From Anaerostipes caccae L1-92 (GTDB lineage Bacteria; Bacillota; Clostridia; Lachnospirales; Lachnospiraceae), in assembly GCF_014467075.1 (NCBI RefSeq), contig NZ_AP023027.1, positions 1,739,501 to 1,803,500 on the forward strand: a stretch of 64,000 bases of DNA, given 5' to 3'. Every line of letters begins with the position of its first letter. Positions within the stretch are counted from its first letter, which is position 1. The position numbers were made by a program, and so were the translations under genes. Under the pieces are notes generated by a model that did not search any database, was not told the origin of the DNA, and saw nothing but the letters and a program-made list of their open reading frames with translations. Positions 51,731-61,982 of this stretch are shown piece after piece.

Positions 51731-53688
51731 TTGTTAAGATGAAGTTTATAACACTCACAGGACCAAAGCGCGACATCGACAGAGTCACCAACGACTATCT
51801 GTCAAAATATGAGATTCAGCTTGAAAATGCCTTGTCGGAATTAAAGACGGTTGATAACCTGCAGCCGTTCACAGATACAAACCCTTATAAAAAGCCTCTG
51901 GAACAGGCCGATAAAGCCGCAGAGCTTCTGAGTGTTCCAAAAACTCAGGATCTGCCTGGTCTGACTTCTGACCAGGCACTCAGGATCATATCCCAGACCG
52001 AAAACATCTGCCGCAGTATTGAGGCCCAAAAAGAAGCACTGGAACTTGAGGAAAAGAATCTCACCGAGCAAATAAAAATGATTGAACCATTCCGCCCCAT
52101 GCAGTTTGTACTGAGAGAAGTGTTTCACTTTCAATTCGTGAAATTCCGTTTCGGACGGGCACCCTTGGAATACTTCGAAAAGATGCTGGAGTTTATCGAA
52201 CACAATCCGGATGTGATCTTCGTCGAAGGGGTACGAAATAACAGCTATGGGTATGGGGTATATTTTACGTCCAGGTCCAAATCGGAACAGATTGATGCCA
52301 TTTTCAAGTCTCTTCACTTTGAGAGGATTTTTATTCCGGACGAGTTCATCGGAACTCCGGAGGAGGCTTGTGACGACCTGAACCGAAAACTCTCTATTCT
52401 AACAGAGGAAAAAAAGAAGCTGAATAAGAAGCTGGAACAGGAATTAAATGAAAATGCGGATAAGATTTATGCCGCCAGGGAAACCTTAGCGGCTTTATCG
52501 GCAAATTTTGACGTGAGGAAGATGGCGGCATGTGTGGAGGACAAACACGAGAATTTTTATATTTTATGCGGCTGGATGTCAGAAGAAGACGTCAAAAGTT
52601 TTACCGAAGACATTAAAAACGACCAAAAGCTGTTTTTAATGGTGGAGGATGAACACGAGGATTACTTCGGAGAGCCCCCTACGAAACTGCACAATCCAAA
52701 GGTGCTCAGGCCATTTGAAATGTTTGTGAAAATGTACGGACTGCCTTCTCACAACGAGATTGATCCGACGATCTTTATTGCGATGACGTATCCTCTTATT
52801 TTCGGCATCATGTTCGGAGATCTGGGACAGGGATTATGTCTTTTTGCGGGAGGTATGCTGCTCTATCTGACAAAAAAGGCTGACCTGGCCGGGATCATTG
52901 CGGCTGCCGGCATCTGTTCTTCCTTTTTCGGCTGGATGTACGGAAGCTTTTTTGGATTTGAGAATATTATACAGGCCAGATGGCTGAAGCCCCAGGAGGC
53001 AATGATGAATGTTCCGGGCATCGGAAAGATGAATACGGTCTTCATCGCGGCGATTATTTTTGGAACATTTTTGATTCTTCTGACCATGATCCTGCACATT
53101 ATATTTTCTGTACGGGCCGGTGATCTGGGAGAATCACTGTTTGGAGCCAGCGGAGCCGCAGGACTTCTGTTTTATGGCTCTGTACTCCTGGCAGTATTTA
53201 TGTTTGTCACGGGCCGCAGGATGCCGGGAACGGTCATACTGGCTGTCATGTTCGGCATTCCGCTGCTCATAATTGCATTGAAGGAACCTCTCTCCGGCAT
53301 GCTGAAAAGACACAGGCCTGAAATAAAGGAGGGGAAGCTTATGTTTTTCGTCCAGGCATTTTTTGAATTATTTGAGACACTGTTAAGCTACTTTTCCAAC
53401 ACTCTGTCTTTTGTGAGGATCGGAGCGTTTGCTGTCAGCCACGGAGCCATGATGGGAGTCGTCATGATGCTGTCCGGAGCGGAAGAAGGGCATATCAACT
53501 GGGCGGTGATCGTATTCGGAAACCTGTTTGTCTGTCTGATGGAAGGACTCATTGTGGGCATCCAGGTGCTGAGACTCGAATATTATGAAATATTCAGCCG
53601 CTTTTATCAGGGAGGCGGAACGGAATTCCGGCCGTACAGACATAAAACCAAACAGGACACATCAGATCAAAGGAGGTCTTCACTATGA
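51727..53688 (+). CDS. ntpI: V-type ATP synthase subunit I (a subunit)
   Basis: 653 residues: a cytoplasmic N-terminal half with coiled coils (residues ~85-125 and ~220-260) and a membrane half with about seven helices starting FIAMTYPLIFGIMFGDLGQG. The essential arginine is expected in SNTLSFVRIGAFAVSHGAMM. It carries the stator ion half-channels. Both its ends overlap neighbours by four bases. Confidence 0.93.
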   Translation: MIVKMKFITLTGPKRDIDRVTNDYLSKYEIQLENALSELKTVDNLQPFTDTNPYKKPLEQADKAAELLSVPKTQDLPGLTSDQALRIISQTENICRSIEAQKEALELEEKNLTEQIKMIEPFRPMQFVLREVFHFQFVKFRFGRAPLEYFEKMLEFIEHNPDVIFVEGVRNNSYGYGVYFTSRSKSEQIDAIFKSLHFERIFIPDEFIGTPEEACDDLNRKLSILTEEKKKLNKKLEQELNENADKIYAARETLAALSANFDVRKMAACVEDKHENFYILCGWMSEEDVKSFTEDIKNDQKLFLMVEDEHEDYFGEPPTKLHNPKVLRPFEMFVKMYGLPSHNEIDPTIFIAMTYPLIFGIMFGDLGQGLCLFAGGMLLYLTKKADLAGIIAAAGICSSFFGWMYGSFFGFENIIQARWLKPQEAMMNVPGIGKMNTVFIAAIIFGTFLILLTMILHIIFSVRAGDLGESLFGASGAAGLLFYGSVLLAVFMFVTGRRMPGTVILAVMFGIPLLIIALKEPLSGMLKRHRPEIKEGKLMFFVQAFFELFETLLSYFSNTLSFVRIGAFAVSHGAMMGVVMMLSGAEEGHINWAVIVFGNLFVCLMEGLIVGIQVLRLEYYEIFSRFYQGGGTEFRPYRHKTKQDTSDQRRSSL

Positions 53689-54110
53689 ATACATTAACAA
53701 AGCTTGTGCTGATTGCAGCCTTGATTTTAAGCGTTTTAATACCGTTCGGATACTTTCTGTTAGGGCAGAAAAAGAAATCCAGATATAAGAAGGCTCTGGG
53801 AGTCAATGTTTTCTTTTTCTTCGGCACTCTTCTGATTGCCGCAGTGGTTATGCTTTATCCCGAAAGAGTGCAGGCGGCTTCGGGCTCCGGCAATCCATCG
53901 GCCGGGATCGGATATCTGGCAGCGGCTCTTTCTACTGGTCTTTCCGGCATCGGCGGAGGAATTGCCGTGGCCAGCGCCGCAAGCGCTGCTCTCGGCGCCA
54001 TCAGTGAGGACAGCAGTATTTTTGGTAAATCTTTGATCTTTGCAGGGCTGGCGGAAGGAATCTGCCTTTATGGGCTGGTCATCGCCTTTATGATCCTGGG
54101 AAAGCTGTGA
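53685..54110 (+). CDS. ntpK: V-type ATP synthase subunit K (proteolipid ring)
   Basis: 141 residues and four hydrophobic helices. The second pair is well conserved: STGLSGIGGGIAVASAASAAL and LAEGICLYGLVIAFMIL with the ion-binding glutamate (Glu124). The first pair (residues 5-27, 41-58) is diverged and has no acidic residue, so each protomer binds one ion per four helices. Shorter than the ~156 residues of the E. hirae protein. Whether it moves Na+ or H+ is not clear from the visible residues. Confidence 0.9.
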   Translation: MNTLTKLVLIAALILSVLIPFGYFLLGQKKKSRYKKALGVNVFFFFGTLLIAAVVMLYPERVQAASGSGNPSAGIGYLAAALSTGLSGIGGGIAVASAASAALGAISEDSSIFGKSLIFAGLAEGICLYGLVIAFMILGKL

Positions 54111-54113
54111 GCC

Positions 54114-54422
54114 ATGAAAATGTTTTTGATCAGTGATAATGTCGACACCTGCACAGGAATGCGGCTTGCCGGCGTGGACGGCATCGTTGTCCATGAAAGA
54201 GAGGAACTCTCCCGTACACTTGAGAAGGTCATGACCGACAGCACGATCGGCATTGTGCTGCTCACGGAAAAGTTCGGCAGGGAATTTCCCGAGATCATCG
54301 ACGAGATCAGACTGAACAGGAAAATGCCCCTGATTGTCGAGATACCCGACCGCCACGGAACCGGACGCAGAAAAGACTTTATCACATCGTATGTAAATGA
54401 AGCCATTGGACTGAAGCTTTAA
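54114..54422 (+). CDS. V-type ATP synthase subunit F
   Basis: 102 residues of the Rossmann-like F subunit: FLISDNVDTCTGMRLAGV at the start, GIVLLTEKF in the middle and LIVEIPDRHG near the end. It binds subunit D in the rotor shaft. It starts three bases after ntpK. The gene corresponds to ntpG in Enterococcus naming. Confidence 0.88.
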   Translation: MKMFLISDNVDTCTGMRLAGVDGIVVHEREELSRTLEKVMTDSTIGIVLLTEKFGREFPEIIDEIRLNRKMPLIVEIPDRHGTGRRKDFITSYVNEAIGLKL

Positions 54423-54446
54423 GGATTGCAAAGAAGGTGACCCCAA

Positions 54447-55034
54447 ATGACATTGGAAGAAAAAATCCAGAACCTGCAGAGGGTTTCTATGAAAGAGGCA
54501 AGGTCCGAGGGAAATGCCCTGATCAAAGGACATGCGGATTTTCTGTCTCACAGATTGTCGGAACATCAGCAGAAAATGAAGATGCAGGCCGAGAACAGGA
54601 TTGGGAATGAAAAAGCCCGGATCAGGTTAAGGCAGAACAGAGATATTTCTGAGTATCAGATAAGGCTCAGGAGAGAACTGAATGAATATCAGGAGGAGTT
54701 AAAAAAGAAACTTTTTGGACGGGTCCGCGAACTGCTGAAGATTTATATGAAAACCGGGGAATACCTGGATCTTCTCAGCCGCCAGGTCAGAGAAGCCATG
54801 CTCTATGCTGACGGGGAGGAGACTGTGATCTATATCAATGCTTCGGACAGAGAGTTAAAGGAAGCCATAGAAGAGAGGACCGGAGCTTTGCTGACGGTCA
54901 GCAGCGAAGATTTTACCGGCGGAATCCGGGCAGTCATCCGGACCAAAAATATTCTGATTGACCGTTCTTTCAGCCGGGCACTTGAGAAAGAATACGCGGA
55001 TTTTCTGTTCCGGGGAGGTGAGAAAAATGTCTGA
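54447..55034 (+). CDS. ntpE: V-type ATP synthase subunit E
   Basis: 195 residues: a long N-terminal helix (~1-95) rich in charged residues and a C-terminal globular part with the GGIRAVIRTKNILIDRSFS block that is conserved in subunit E. It forms the peripheral stalk with the H subunit. Its end overlaps ntpA by eight bases. Preceded by GAAGGTG about ten bases upstream. Confidence 0.87.
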   Translation: MTLEEKIQNLQRVSMKEARSEGNALIKGHADFLSHRLSEHQQKMKMQAENRIGNEKARIRLRQNRDISEYQIRLRRELNEYQEELKKKLFGRVRELLKIYMKTGEYLDLLSRQVREAMLYADGEETVIYINASDRELKEAIEERTGALLTVSSEDFTGGIRAVIRTKNILIDRSFSRALEKEYADFLFRGGEKNV

Positions 55035-56793
55035 GGCAGGCCGTATATACGGAATCAACGGACCGGTCATCTACGTGAAGGGAGACATTGGCTTTAAAAT
55101 GTCCGAGATGGTCTATGTGGGACCGGAGAAACTGGTGGGAGAGGTGATCTCCCTGGATAAGAATGCGGCTACGGTACAGGTTTTTGAAGATACCACAGGC
55201 ATTCGTCCCGGAGACCGGGCAGAGGCCTCCGGACATCCGCTTTCTGTGTCACTGGCACCGGGAATTCTCCATAATATCTTTGACGGAATTGAACGCCCTC
55301 TCGAACAGATTGCCGCTCAGTCCGGAAAATATATCAGCCGGGGAACTCAGGTAGATTCCCTGGATTATCAAAAACGCTGGGAAACACAGATCACCGTATC
55401 GGCGGGAGATCAGATAAAACCGGGGGATGTGATTGCCAGGGTGCCGGAGACGGCCGCCATCACTCACCGGTGCATGGTGCCTCCCGGAGTTCAGGGTGTC
55501 GTCGAAAAGACAGTCTGCGACGGCAACTATACCATCGATGAACCGCTGGTTACCGTAAGACAGGAAAACGGTGATCTCAAAGAACTTCCTATGATGCAGC
55601 AGTGGCCCATCAGAGTTCCGAGACCGGTCAGCCTGCGCTATCCGGCATCCAGGCCGCTGATTACCGGACAGAGGATTCTGGATACGATGTTCCCCATTGC
55701 AAAAGGCGGTACGGCCTGTATCCCGGGCGGCTTTGGAACCGGCAAGACGATGACTCAGCATCAGATCGCCAAGTGGTCGGATGCCGACATCATCATTTAT
55801 ATCGGATGCGGAGAGCGCGGAAATGAGATGACACAGGTATTGGAGGAGTTTTCCAAGCTGGTGGACCCGAAGAACGGGAATCCCCTGATGGACCGCACAG
55901 TCCTGATCGCAAACACGTCCAATATGCCTGTTGCCGCCAGGGAAGCAAGCATTTATACTGGACTGACCCTGGCCGAATATTACAGGGATATGGGATATGA
56001 CGTGGCAATCATGGCAGATTCTACGTCCCGCTGGGCGGAAGCGCTGAGAGAACTTTCCGGACGGCTGGAGGAGATGCCGGCGGAGGAAGGCTTTCCTGCC
56101 TATCTTGCCTCAAGACTGTCGGCCTTTTATGAAAGGGCGGGTATGATGAAGAATTTAAACGGCACAGAAGGCTCCGTATCGATCATCGGCGCGGTATCGC
56201 CCCAGGGAGGCGACTTTTCAGAACCGGTGACCCAGAATACAAAGAGGTTTGTGCGGTGCTTTTGGGGACTTGACAAAAGTCTTGCTTATTCCAGACATTT
56301 CCCTGCCATTCACTGGCTGACCAGTTACAGTGAATACTTAAAAGATCTGGCACCCTGGTATGAAGAACACGTCTCCGTGGAGTTTGTGGATCACAGAAAC
56401 CGCATCATGGCTCTCTTAAATCAGGAGAGCAGCCTGATGGAAATCGTCAAACTGATCGGAAGCGATGTGCTTCCCGATGACCAGAAGCTGATTCTGGAGA
56501 TCGCCAGAGTAATCCGTCTTGGATTTCTGCAGCAGAATGCCTTTCATAAAGACGATACCTGCGTATCTATGGAAAAACAGTTTGAGATGATGGATGTAAT
56601 CCTCTATTTATATGAAAAGGCAAAGCTGTTGATCAGTATGAATATGCCCATGTCTGTTTTGAAAGAAGATACGGTGTTTGAATCTGTGATCTCCATGAAA
56701 TATGACGTGCCCAATGACAGGATGGAGATGTTTGATGAATATCGGAAAGCGGTGGATGATTTCTATCGGAAAGTGATCGAGAAAAACGGATAA
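55027..56793 (+). CDS. ntpA: V-type ATP synthase subunit A (catalytic)
   Basis: 588 residues. Beta-barrel start [15 protein letters not shown], the A-specific insert (~110-200), the P-loop [13 protein letters not shown] (a GGFG form in place of the more usual GPFG), [11 protein letters not shown] and [14 protein letters not shown]. The catalytic glutamate is in GERGNE. Start at 55027 follows GGGGAGGTG and overlaps ntpE. It hydrolyses or makes ATP at the A-B interface. Confidence 0.96.
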   Translation: MSEAGRIYGINGPVIYVKGDIGFKMSEMVYVGPEKLVGEVISLDKNAATVQVFEDTTGIRPGDRAEASGHPLSVSLAPGILHNIFDGIERPLEQIAAQSGKYISRGTQVDSLDYQKRWETQITVSAGDQIKPGDVIARVPETAAITHRCMVPPGVQGVVEKTVCDGNYTIDEPLVTVRQENGDLKELPMMQQWPIRVPRPVSLRYPASRPLITGQRILDTMFPIAKGGTACIPGGFGTGKTMTQHQIAKWSDADIIIYIGCGERGNEMTQVLEEFSKLVDPKNGNPLMDRTVLIANTSNMPVAAREASIYTGLTLAEYYRDMGYDVAIMADSTSRWAEALRELSGRLEEMPAEEGFPAYLASRLSAFYERAGMMKNLNGTEGSVSIIGAVSPQGGDFSEPVTQNTKRFVRCFWGLDKSLAYSRHFPAIHWLTSYSEYLKDLAPWYEEHVSVEFVDHRNRIMALLNQESSLMEIVKLIGSDVLPDDQKLILEIARVIRLGFLQQNAFHKDDTCVSMEKQFEMMDVILYLYEKAKLLISMNMPMSVLKEDTVFESVISMKYDVPNDRMEMFDEYRKAVDDFYRKVIEKNG

Positions 56794-56838
56794 ATTGTCT
56801 GCAGTGTAAAAAAATTGTACCTGAAAGGAGTGTTTCAC

Positions 56839-58287
56839 ATGCCGATTGAATATTTGGGACTTGACAGGATCAATGGACCTTTGGTGGTACTGGAGGGCTG
56901 CAGAGATGCTTTTTATGAGGAAATTGTAGAGTTTGTGGTAGAGGGAAATAAAAAAAAGCTTGGAAAGATCATAGAACTTTACGAGGACAAAGCGATCATC
57001 CAGGTGTTTGACACAACGGATAATATGGGGCTTTCCAATACTCATACAAGGCTTACGGGGCATCCAATGGAAATTTTTCTCTCTCCCGACATCCTCGGGA
57101 GGACATTAAACGGCCTTGGGAAGCCTATCGACGGACTGGGACCCATTGTGTCGGACGTAAAACGCAATGTCAACGGACTACCCCTGAATCCGGTCCGCAG
57201 GGAGTATCCGCGAAATTTTATATGCACAGGGATTTCGGCAATTGACGGCCTGATGACACTGATCCGGGGACAGAAACTTCCTATCTTTTCGGGAAATGGG
57301 CTGCCCCATGATCAGCTGGCTGCCCAGATCGTGACCCAGGCTTCACTGGGCGGGGACAGCATGGAAAACTTTGGTATCGTCTTTGCCGCCATGGGTGTCA
57401 AACACGACGACGCGGATTTCTTCCGCAGGACGTTTGAAGAGAGCGGTGCCTTAGGCCATGTGGCGATGTTTTTAAATATGGCCAACGACCCGGTGGCTGA
57501 GAGGCTGATCACACCCAAGGTGGCGCTGACCGCGGCAGAATATCTGGCTTTTGAACATCACATGCATATTTTAGTCATTCTGACGGATATGACGGCCTTT
57601 GCGGAGGCCATGAGGGAAGTTTCCTCCTCAAAGGGAGAAATTCCGAGCCGGAAAGGATTTCCCGGTTATTTATACAGTGAACTGGCAATGATCTATGAGA
57701 GGGCGGGCATTGTGGAAGGCATCGACGGATCAGTGACCCAGATACCGATCCTTACAATGCCCAATGACGATATCACGCATCCCATCCCGGATCTCACCGG
57801 ATATATTACGGAAGGACAGATCGTGCTGGACCGCAGCCTGCACGGTCAGGCTGTCTATCCGCCGATCAGTGTGCTCCCGTCCCTGTCCCGCCTTATGAAA
57901 GACGGAATCGGAGAGGGCTATACGAGGGAAGATCATCAGGATCTGGCAAATCAGCTTTTCTCCGCCTATGCAAAAGTGGGAGATGCCAGAAATCTGGCCT
58001 CCGTCATCGGGGAAGACGAACTGTCTCCGATCGACAAAAAGTATTTAGAGTTTGGAAAAGAGTTTGAGGAACGGTACATCGGACAGGGAAGTGAGGAAAA
58101 CCGTACGGTGACAGAGACCCTCGATCTCGGCTGGGAACTCCTCGCCATTCTCCCGAGAGAAGAACTGGACCGTGTTGACACGAAGCTTTTGGACCGTTAT
58201 TATCGAAAGACCGGAGATAAGGAGACTTATTCCAAAAATCCGGAGGACAGCAGGCCTCCGGCGGCGACGGATTCTTTAATGTTTTAG
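56839..58287 (+). CDS. ntpB: V-type ATP synthase subunit B (non-catalytic)
   Basis: 482 residues with [16 protein letters not shown] at the start, the conserved [17 protein letters not shown] in place of a P-loop, [17 protein letters not shown] and [15 protein letters not shown]. It lacks a Walker A lysine as all B subunits do. The start at 56839 follows AAAGGAG; the gene begins 45 bases after ntpA, the largest gap in the operon, without a visible terminator. Confidence 0.96.
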   Translation: MPIEYLGLDRINGPLVVLEGCRDAFYEEIVEFVVEGNKKKLGKIIELYEDKAIIQVFDTTDNMGLSNTHTRLTGHPMEIFLSPDILGRTLNGLGKPIDGLGPIVSDVKRNVNGLPLNPVRREYPRNFICTGISAIDGLMTLIRGQKLPIFSGNGLPHDQLAAQIVTQASLGGDSMENFGIVFAAMGVKHDDADFFRRTFEESGALGHVAMFLNMANDPVAERLITPKVALTAAEYLAFEHHMHILVILTDMTAFAEAMREVSSSKGEIPSRKGFPGYLYSELAMIYERAGIVEGIDGSVTQIPILTMPNDDITHPIPDLTGYITEGQIVLDRSLHGQAVYPPISVLPSLSRLMKDGIGEGYTREDHQDLANQLFSAYAKVGDARNLASVIGEDELSPIDKKYLEFGKEFEERYIGQGSEENRTVTETLDLGWELLAILPREELDRVDTKLLDRYYRKTGDKETYSKNPEDSRPPAATDSLMF

Positions 58288-58315
58288 TCCAAGCTGAACG
58301 AAAGGAGGCGGACAT

Positions 58316-58936
58316 ATGGACCCGAGAACTTTTCCGACCAAGGGGAATCTGATGCTCGCTAAAAATTCTCTCGCCCTGGCGATGCAGGGGTATGATCTGA
58401 TGGACAAGAAGCGGAACATTTTGATCAGAGAGCTTATGAACCTGATTGATCAGGCGAAGGATATTCAGGAACAGATTGATGTGACTTTTACGTACGCCTA
58501 TCAATGTCTTCAGGAAGCAAATATTGAACACGGCATCAGCGAGACAGACCAGCTGGCCTACACGGTGCCCATCGAGGATTCTATTCAGATAAAGAGCCGC
58601 AGTATCATGGGAACAGAGATCCCTCTGGTGACTTACACACCGGATCAAAACATTCCGACCTATTCCTTCAGCACTACGAGGGAATCCATCGACAAAGCAA
58701 GAGAAGCTTTCCGGAAAGTCAAAGATCTGACGATCCGGCTTTCCATGGTTGAAAACTCTGCCTACCGGCTGGCAGCCAGCATCAAAAAGACGCAAAAGCG
58801 TGCAAATGCCTTGAAAAACATTACGATTCCCTCTTACAGGAGTCTTGTGAGCGAGATATCCAATGCCCTGGAAGAGAAAGAGAGAGAAGAATTCACCAGG
58901 CTTAAAGTGATCAAACAGAGAAAAAATAAAACTTAA
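58316..58936 (+). CDS. ntpD: V-type ATP synthase subunit D
   Basis: 206 residues, mainly two long helices that form the rotor axle: FPTKGNLMLAKNSLALAMQGYDLMDKK-type start and the C-terminal KTQKRANALKNITIPSYRS block, both highly conserved in subunit D. AAAGGAGG precedes the ATG. It is the last V-ATPase gene, but only 16 bases separate it from the next gene, so transcription probably continues. Confidence 0.94.
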   Translation: MDPRTFPTKGNLMLAKNSLALAMQGYDLMDKKRNILIRELMNLIDQAKDIQEQIDVTFTYAYQCLQEANIEHGISETDQLAYTVPIEDSIQIKSRSIMGTEIPLVTYTPDQNIPTYSFSTTRESIDKAREAFRKVKDLTIRLSMVENSAYRLAASIKKTQKRANALKNITIPSYRSLVSEISNALEEKEREEFTRLKVIKQRKNKT

Positions 58937-58952
58937 CGGACAGGAGAGCACT

Positions 58953-59561
58953 ATGTGCGGAAGATATTTTACAGACCCTTCAGTGGCAGAAGAACTCTAT
59001 AATATATTCAAAATTCCCGGAACAAAAGATGTTGTCCCGGCGGCGGAGGATATTCATCCCGCGGATACTGCGGATGTCCTGATTTCCACACCGAAAGGAA
59101 TTGGGTTTGAAAAGATGAGATGGGGATTTCCCGGTTTTGAGAAAAATAAGCTGATTTTCAATGCAAGAGCGGAGGGTGCACTGGAAAAAAAGATGTTCAG
59201 AGACAGCGTCCGCACCAAAAGAATTCTCGTACCTTCCCGCGGTTTTTATGAGTGGGACAGCGAAAAGACGAAATATACTTTTGAGCGCACAGACAGAAAA
59301 CCGCTGCTGATGGCAGGATGCTGGAATCAGTTTGGTTCCTGGCAGCGTTTCGTGATTCTTACCACAGAAGCAAATGAATCAGTGAGAGGTGTTCACCACA
59401 GGATGCCTCTCATCCTGGACCCGAAAGATGCATGGGTATGGCTTATGGATGACGGACAGACCGAATTCATCTTACAGAAAACACCCGGGCCGCTGGAAAA
59501 AAAGTCTGACTATGAACAGATATCTTTTTCTTTTTTATTCCATAAGGAGGAACCTTTATGA
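58953..59561 (+). CDS. yedK: SOS-response-associated peptidase family / HMCES-type abasic-site protein
   Basis: 202 residues beginning MCGRYF; after Met removal Cys2 forms a thiazolidine crosslink with abasic sites in single-stranded DNA. FNARAEG carries the conserved asparagine, FYEWD the glutamate region and VRGVHHRMPLIL the active histidine. All these marks of YedK/HMCES are present. It protects abasic sites at replication forks. It overlaps the aldehyde dehydrogenase gene (ATGA), with no known link in function. Confidence 0.93.
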   Translation: MCGRYFTDPSVAEELYNIFKIPGTKDVVPAAEDIHPADTADVLISTPKGIGFEKMRWGFPGFEKNKLIFNARAEGALEKKMFRDSVRTKRILVPSRGFYEWDSEKTKYTFERTDRKPLLMAGCWNQFGSWQRFVILTTEANESVRGVHHRMPLILDPKDAWVWLMDDGQTEFILQKTPGPLEKKSDYEQISFSFLFHKEEPL

Positions 59562-60928
59562 CCATTGAACGATTGGTAAAACTTCAGAGGAATTTTTATT
59601 ATACAGGTGCTGCACAGTCTTACGCTTTTCGGATGGAAGCTCTCTGCCGTTTAGAGCAGACAGTCAAAAGCCATGAAAAACAGCTGGAGCGTGCCCTGAA
59701 AAAAGATTTGAACAAATCCGGCTTTGAATCATATATGACAGAAATCGGATTATTTTACAGTGAATTAACTCATGCAAAAAAACATTTAAAAAATTGGATG
59801 AAACCGAAGAGAAAGCCTACGCCGGTCAGCCAGTTTCACGCAAAAAGCTTTGAAATCTCCGAGCCTCTGGGTGTGGTTTTGATCATGGCTCCATGGAATT
59901 ATCCCTTTTTACTGACGTTTGCTCCTTTGATCGGAGCCATAGCCGCCGGAAACTGCTGTATCTTAAAGCCGTCCAGAGACGCATCCAACACATCCGCGCT
60001 GATCCGGCACATCGTCGAGGAGGCTTTTCCAGCGAATTATATCTCTGTCGTAGAAGGCGGAAGAGAGGAGAACAAGCAGCTTCTCAGCCAGAAGTTTGAT
60101 CATATTTTCTTTACCGGCAGCAAGGCAGTGGGGAAAATCGTCATGGAACATGCGGCACGCCGTCTGACGCCCGTAACCCTGGAACTCGGAGGAAAGAGTC
60201 CCTGTATCGTGGACAGGTCGGCAGATCTTTCCCTGGCTGCCAGGAGGATCGTGTTCGGAAAATTGTTAAACAGCGGACAGACCTGTGTGGCCCCGGACTA
60301 TATCCTCGTACACGAAGCAGTAAAAGAGACTTTGATAACAGAACTGATCTTCCAGACCCGCAGGATGCTTGGAGAGGAGCCTCTCCTAAACAGTGAATAC
60401 CCAAAAATCGTCAATAAAAAACACTATCACAGGATTATGAAGCTGATCGGGGAAGAGACTGCAGTCCTCGGAGGATACGGCTGTGAAAAAACACTGAAAA
60501 TAGCACCGTCTATTCTTCCGGAGGTATCGTGGGATTCCCCCGTCATGCAGGAAGAGATCTTTGGCCCTGTACTTCCTGTGCTGTCCTACCGTAGATTTTC
60601 TGACGCGGTACAGCATATCAGGCAGATGGAGAAGCCCCTGGCTCTCTATCTGTTTACAGGAAACAAGAAGATGGAACAGTGGATTCTTAACAACATGGCT
60701 TTCGGAGGCGGATGTATCAACGACACCGTCATTCATCTTGCCACGTCACACATGGGATTCGGGGGAGTCGGTGAGAGCGGCATGGGCTCCTATCACGGCG
60801 AATATGGCTTTCGGACATTCAGCCACAGAAAAAGTATCGTAAAAAAATCAACATGGACGGATCTTCCCATTCGTTACCACCCGTACAGCAAGAGAAAAAA
60901 CAGGCTGCTTCGTCTGTTTTTGAGATAG
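59558..60928 (+). CDS. Aldehyde dehydrogenase (class 3-like)
   Basis: 456 residues. VLIMAPWNYPFLLTFAPLIGA, the FFTGSKAVGKIV nucleotide motif, ELGGKSPCIVD with the general-base glutamate, NSGQTCVAPDYILV with the catalytic cysteine, and EEIFGPVLPVL identify an NAD(P)-dependent aldehyde dehydrogenase; the length and a missing N-terminal extension fit the ALDH3 / fatty-aldehyde group. The C-terminal end is basic and not clearly a membrane helix. Substrate unknown. Confidence 0.92.
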   Translation: MTIERLVKLQRNFYYTGAAQSYAFRMEALCRLEQTVKSHEKQLERALKKDLNKSGFESYMTEIGLFYSELTHAKKHLKNWMKPKRKPTPVSQFHAKSFEISEPLGVVLIMAPWNYPFLLTFAPLIGAIAAGNCCILKPSRDASNTSALIRHIVEEAFPANYISVVEGGREENKQLLSQKFDHIFFTGSKAVGKIVMEHAARRLTPVTLELGGKSPCIVDRSADLSLAARRIVFGKLLNSGQTCVAPDYILVHEAVKETLITELIFQTRRMLGEEPLLNSEYPKIVNKKHYHRIMKLIGEETAVLGGYGCEKTLKIAPSILPEVSWDSPVMQEEIFGPVLPVLSYRRFSDAVQHIRQMEKPLALYLFTGNKKMEQWILNNMAFGGGCINDTVIHLATSHMGFGGVGESGMGSYHGEYGFRTFSHRKSIVKKSTWTDLPIRYHPYSKRKNRLLRLFLR

Positions 60929-60943
60929 AAAGGACACACAGTG

Positions 60944-61918
60944 ATGAAAGATATCTATGGACGCACAATTGATTACATGAGGATTTCCGTCACTGACCGT
61001 TGTAATTTAAGGTGCCGGTACTGCATGCCGGAGGATATTCCATCAGTGGAACATACAGATATTTTAAGCTACGAAGAACTGTTAAGCATATGTGAGAGCG
61101 CCGCAGATCTGGGCATCTGTAAGTTTAAGATCACAGGGGGAGAGCCTCTGGTGAGGAAAGGATGCGCCGGCTTTATAGAAAGACTGAAACAGCTTCCCGG
61201 AGTCAGGCAGGTTACCCTGACCAGCAACGGCCTCCTCTTAGAACCGTATCTTGAACGGCTGAAAGAGGCAGGGATCGACGGCATCAACATCAGCCTGGAC
61301 ACGCTGGACGAGAAGAAATATAAAGAGATCACCGGGAAAACAGGAGTACAGACAGTTTTGTCAGCCGTCAGAAACTCTGCCCGCATGGGTCTGAACACGA
61401 AAGTAAATTGTGTGGTTATGAAAGGCATCAACGACGATGAAATCTTGGATCTGCTGGAAATCGGAAGAGAGGATCACGTTGACATCCGCTTTATTGAGAT
61501 GATGCCTATCGGCTTCGGAACACAATTTACCGGTATGAATTCAGATGAGATCATATCTCTGCTCCGTCAAACATATCCCGGGATTAAAAAAGAAGAACAA
61601 ATCCGTGGAAACGGACCTGCCAGATACTTAAAAATTCCCGGTTTTTCCGGAGCCGTGGGCTTCATCGATGCGGTACACTGTAAATTCTGCAGACAGTGCA
61701 ACAGAATCCGGCTCACCTCAGAAGGCTTCTTAAAGCCCTGCCTGTATTACAGCCGCGGCATCCCTCTGAGAGAAAAATTAAGATCCGGAATATCAAGAGG
61801 AGATCTTTCACAGCTCATACGCCAGACTGTTCTGGATAAGCCCGAAGGACACCGATTTTCTGAGAGAGACACGGATGGTGAAGCAGACAGCCGGAAAATG
61901 TCTCAGATCGGAGGATAA
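60944..61918 (+). CDS. moaA: GTP 3',8-cyclase (molybdenum cofactor synthesis)
   Basis: Radical-SAM enzyme starting cofactor synthesis. 324 residues with the first cluster in CNLRCRYC (Cys20, 24, 27), GGEPLVRKG, and the second cluster in HCKFCRQCNRIRLTSEGFLKPC. The protein ends in Gly-Gly, needed for activity in MoaA. ATG at 60944 was chosen over a GTG directly before. It is the last gene of this transcription unit. No other moa gene is in the window. Confidence 0.95.
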   Translation: MKDIYGRTIDYMRISVTDRCNLRCRYCMPEDIPSVEHTDILSYEELLSICESAADLGICKFKITGGEPLVRKGCAGFIERLKQLPGVRQVTLTSNGLLLEPYLERLKEAGIDGINISLDTLDEKKYKEITGKTGVQTVLSAVRNSARMGLNTKVNCVVMKGINDDEILDLLEIGREDHVDIRFIEMMPIGFGTQFTGMNSDEIISLLRQTYPGIKKEEQIRGNGPARYLKIPGFSGAVGFIDAVHCKFCRQCNRIRLTSEGFLKPCLYYSRGIPLREKLRSGISRGDLSQLIRQTVLDKPEGHRFSERDTDGEADSRKMSQIGG

Positions 61919-61922
61919 AAAA

Positions 61923-61964
61923 GACGCTTTTAAACGACCTGATTACAAAGCCTTTAAAAGCGTC
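61923..61964. terminator. Bidirectional terminator between moaA and the flavodiiron gene
   Basis: Perfect 12-bp repeat GACGCTTTTAAA / TTTAAAAGCGTC with an 18-base loop. A T run follows on the minus strand (right after the stem toward moaA), a shorter one on the plus strand. Genes on both sides converge. Confidence 0.85.
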
Positions 61965-61982
61965 ATTTTGTATATAATTTCT

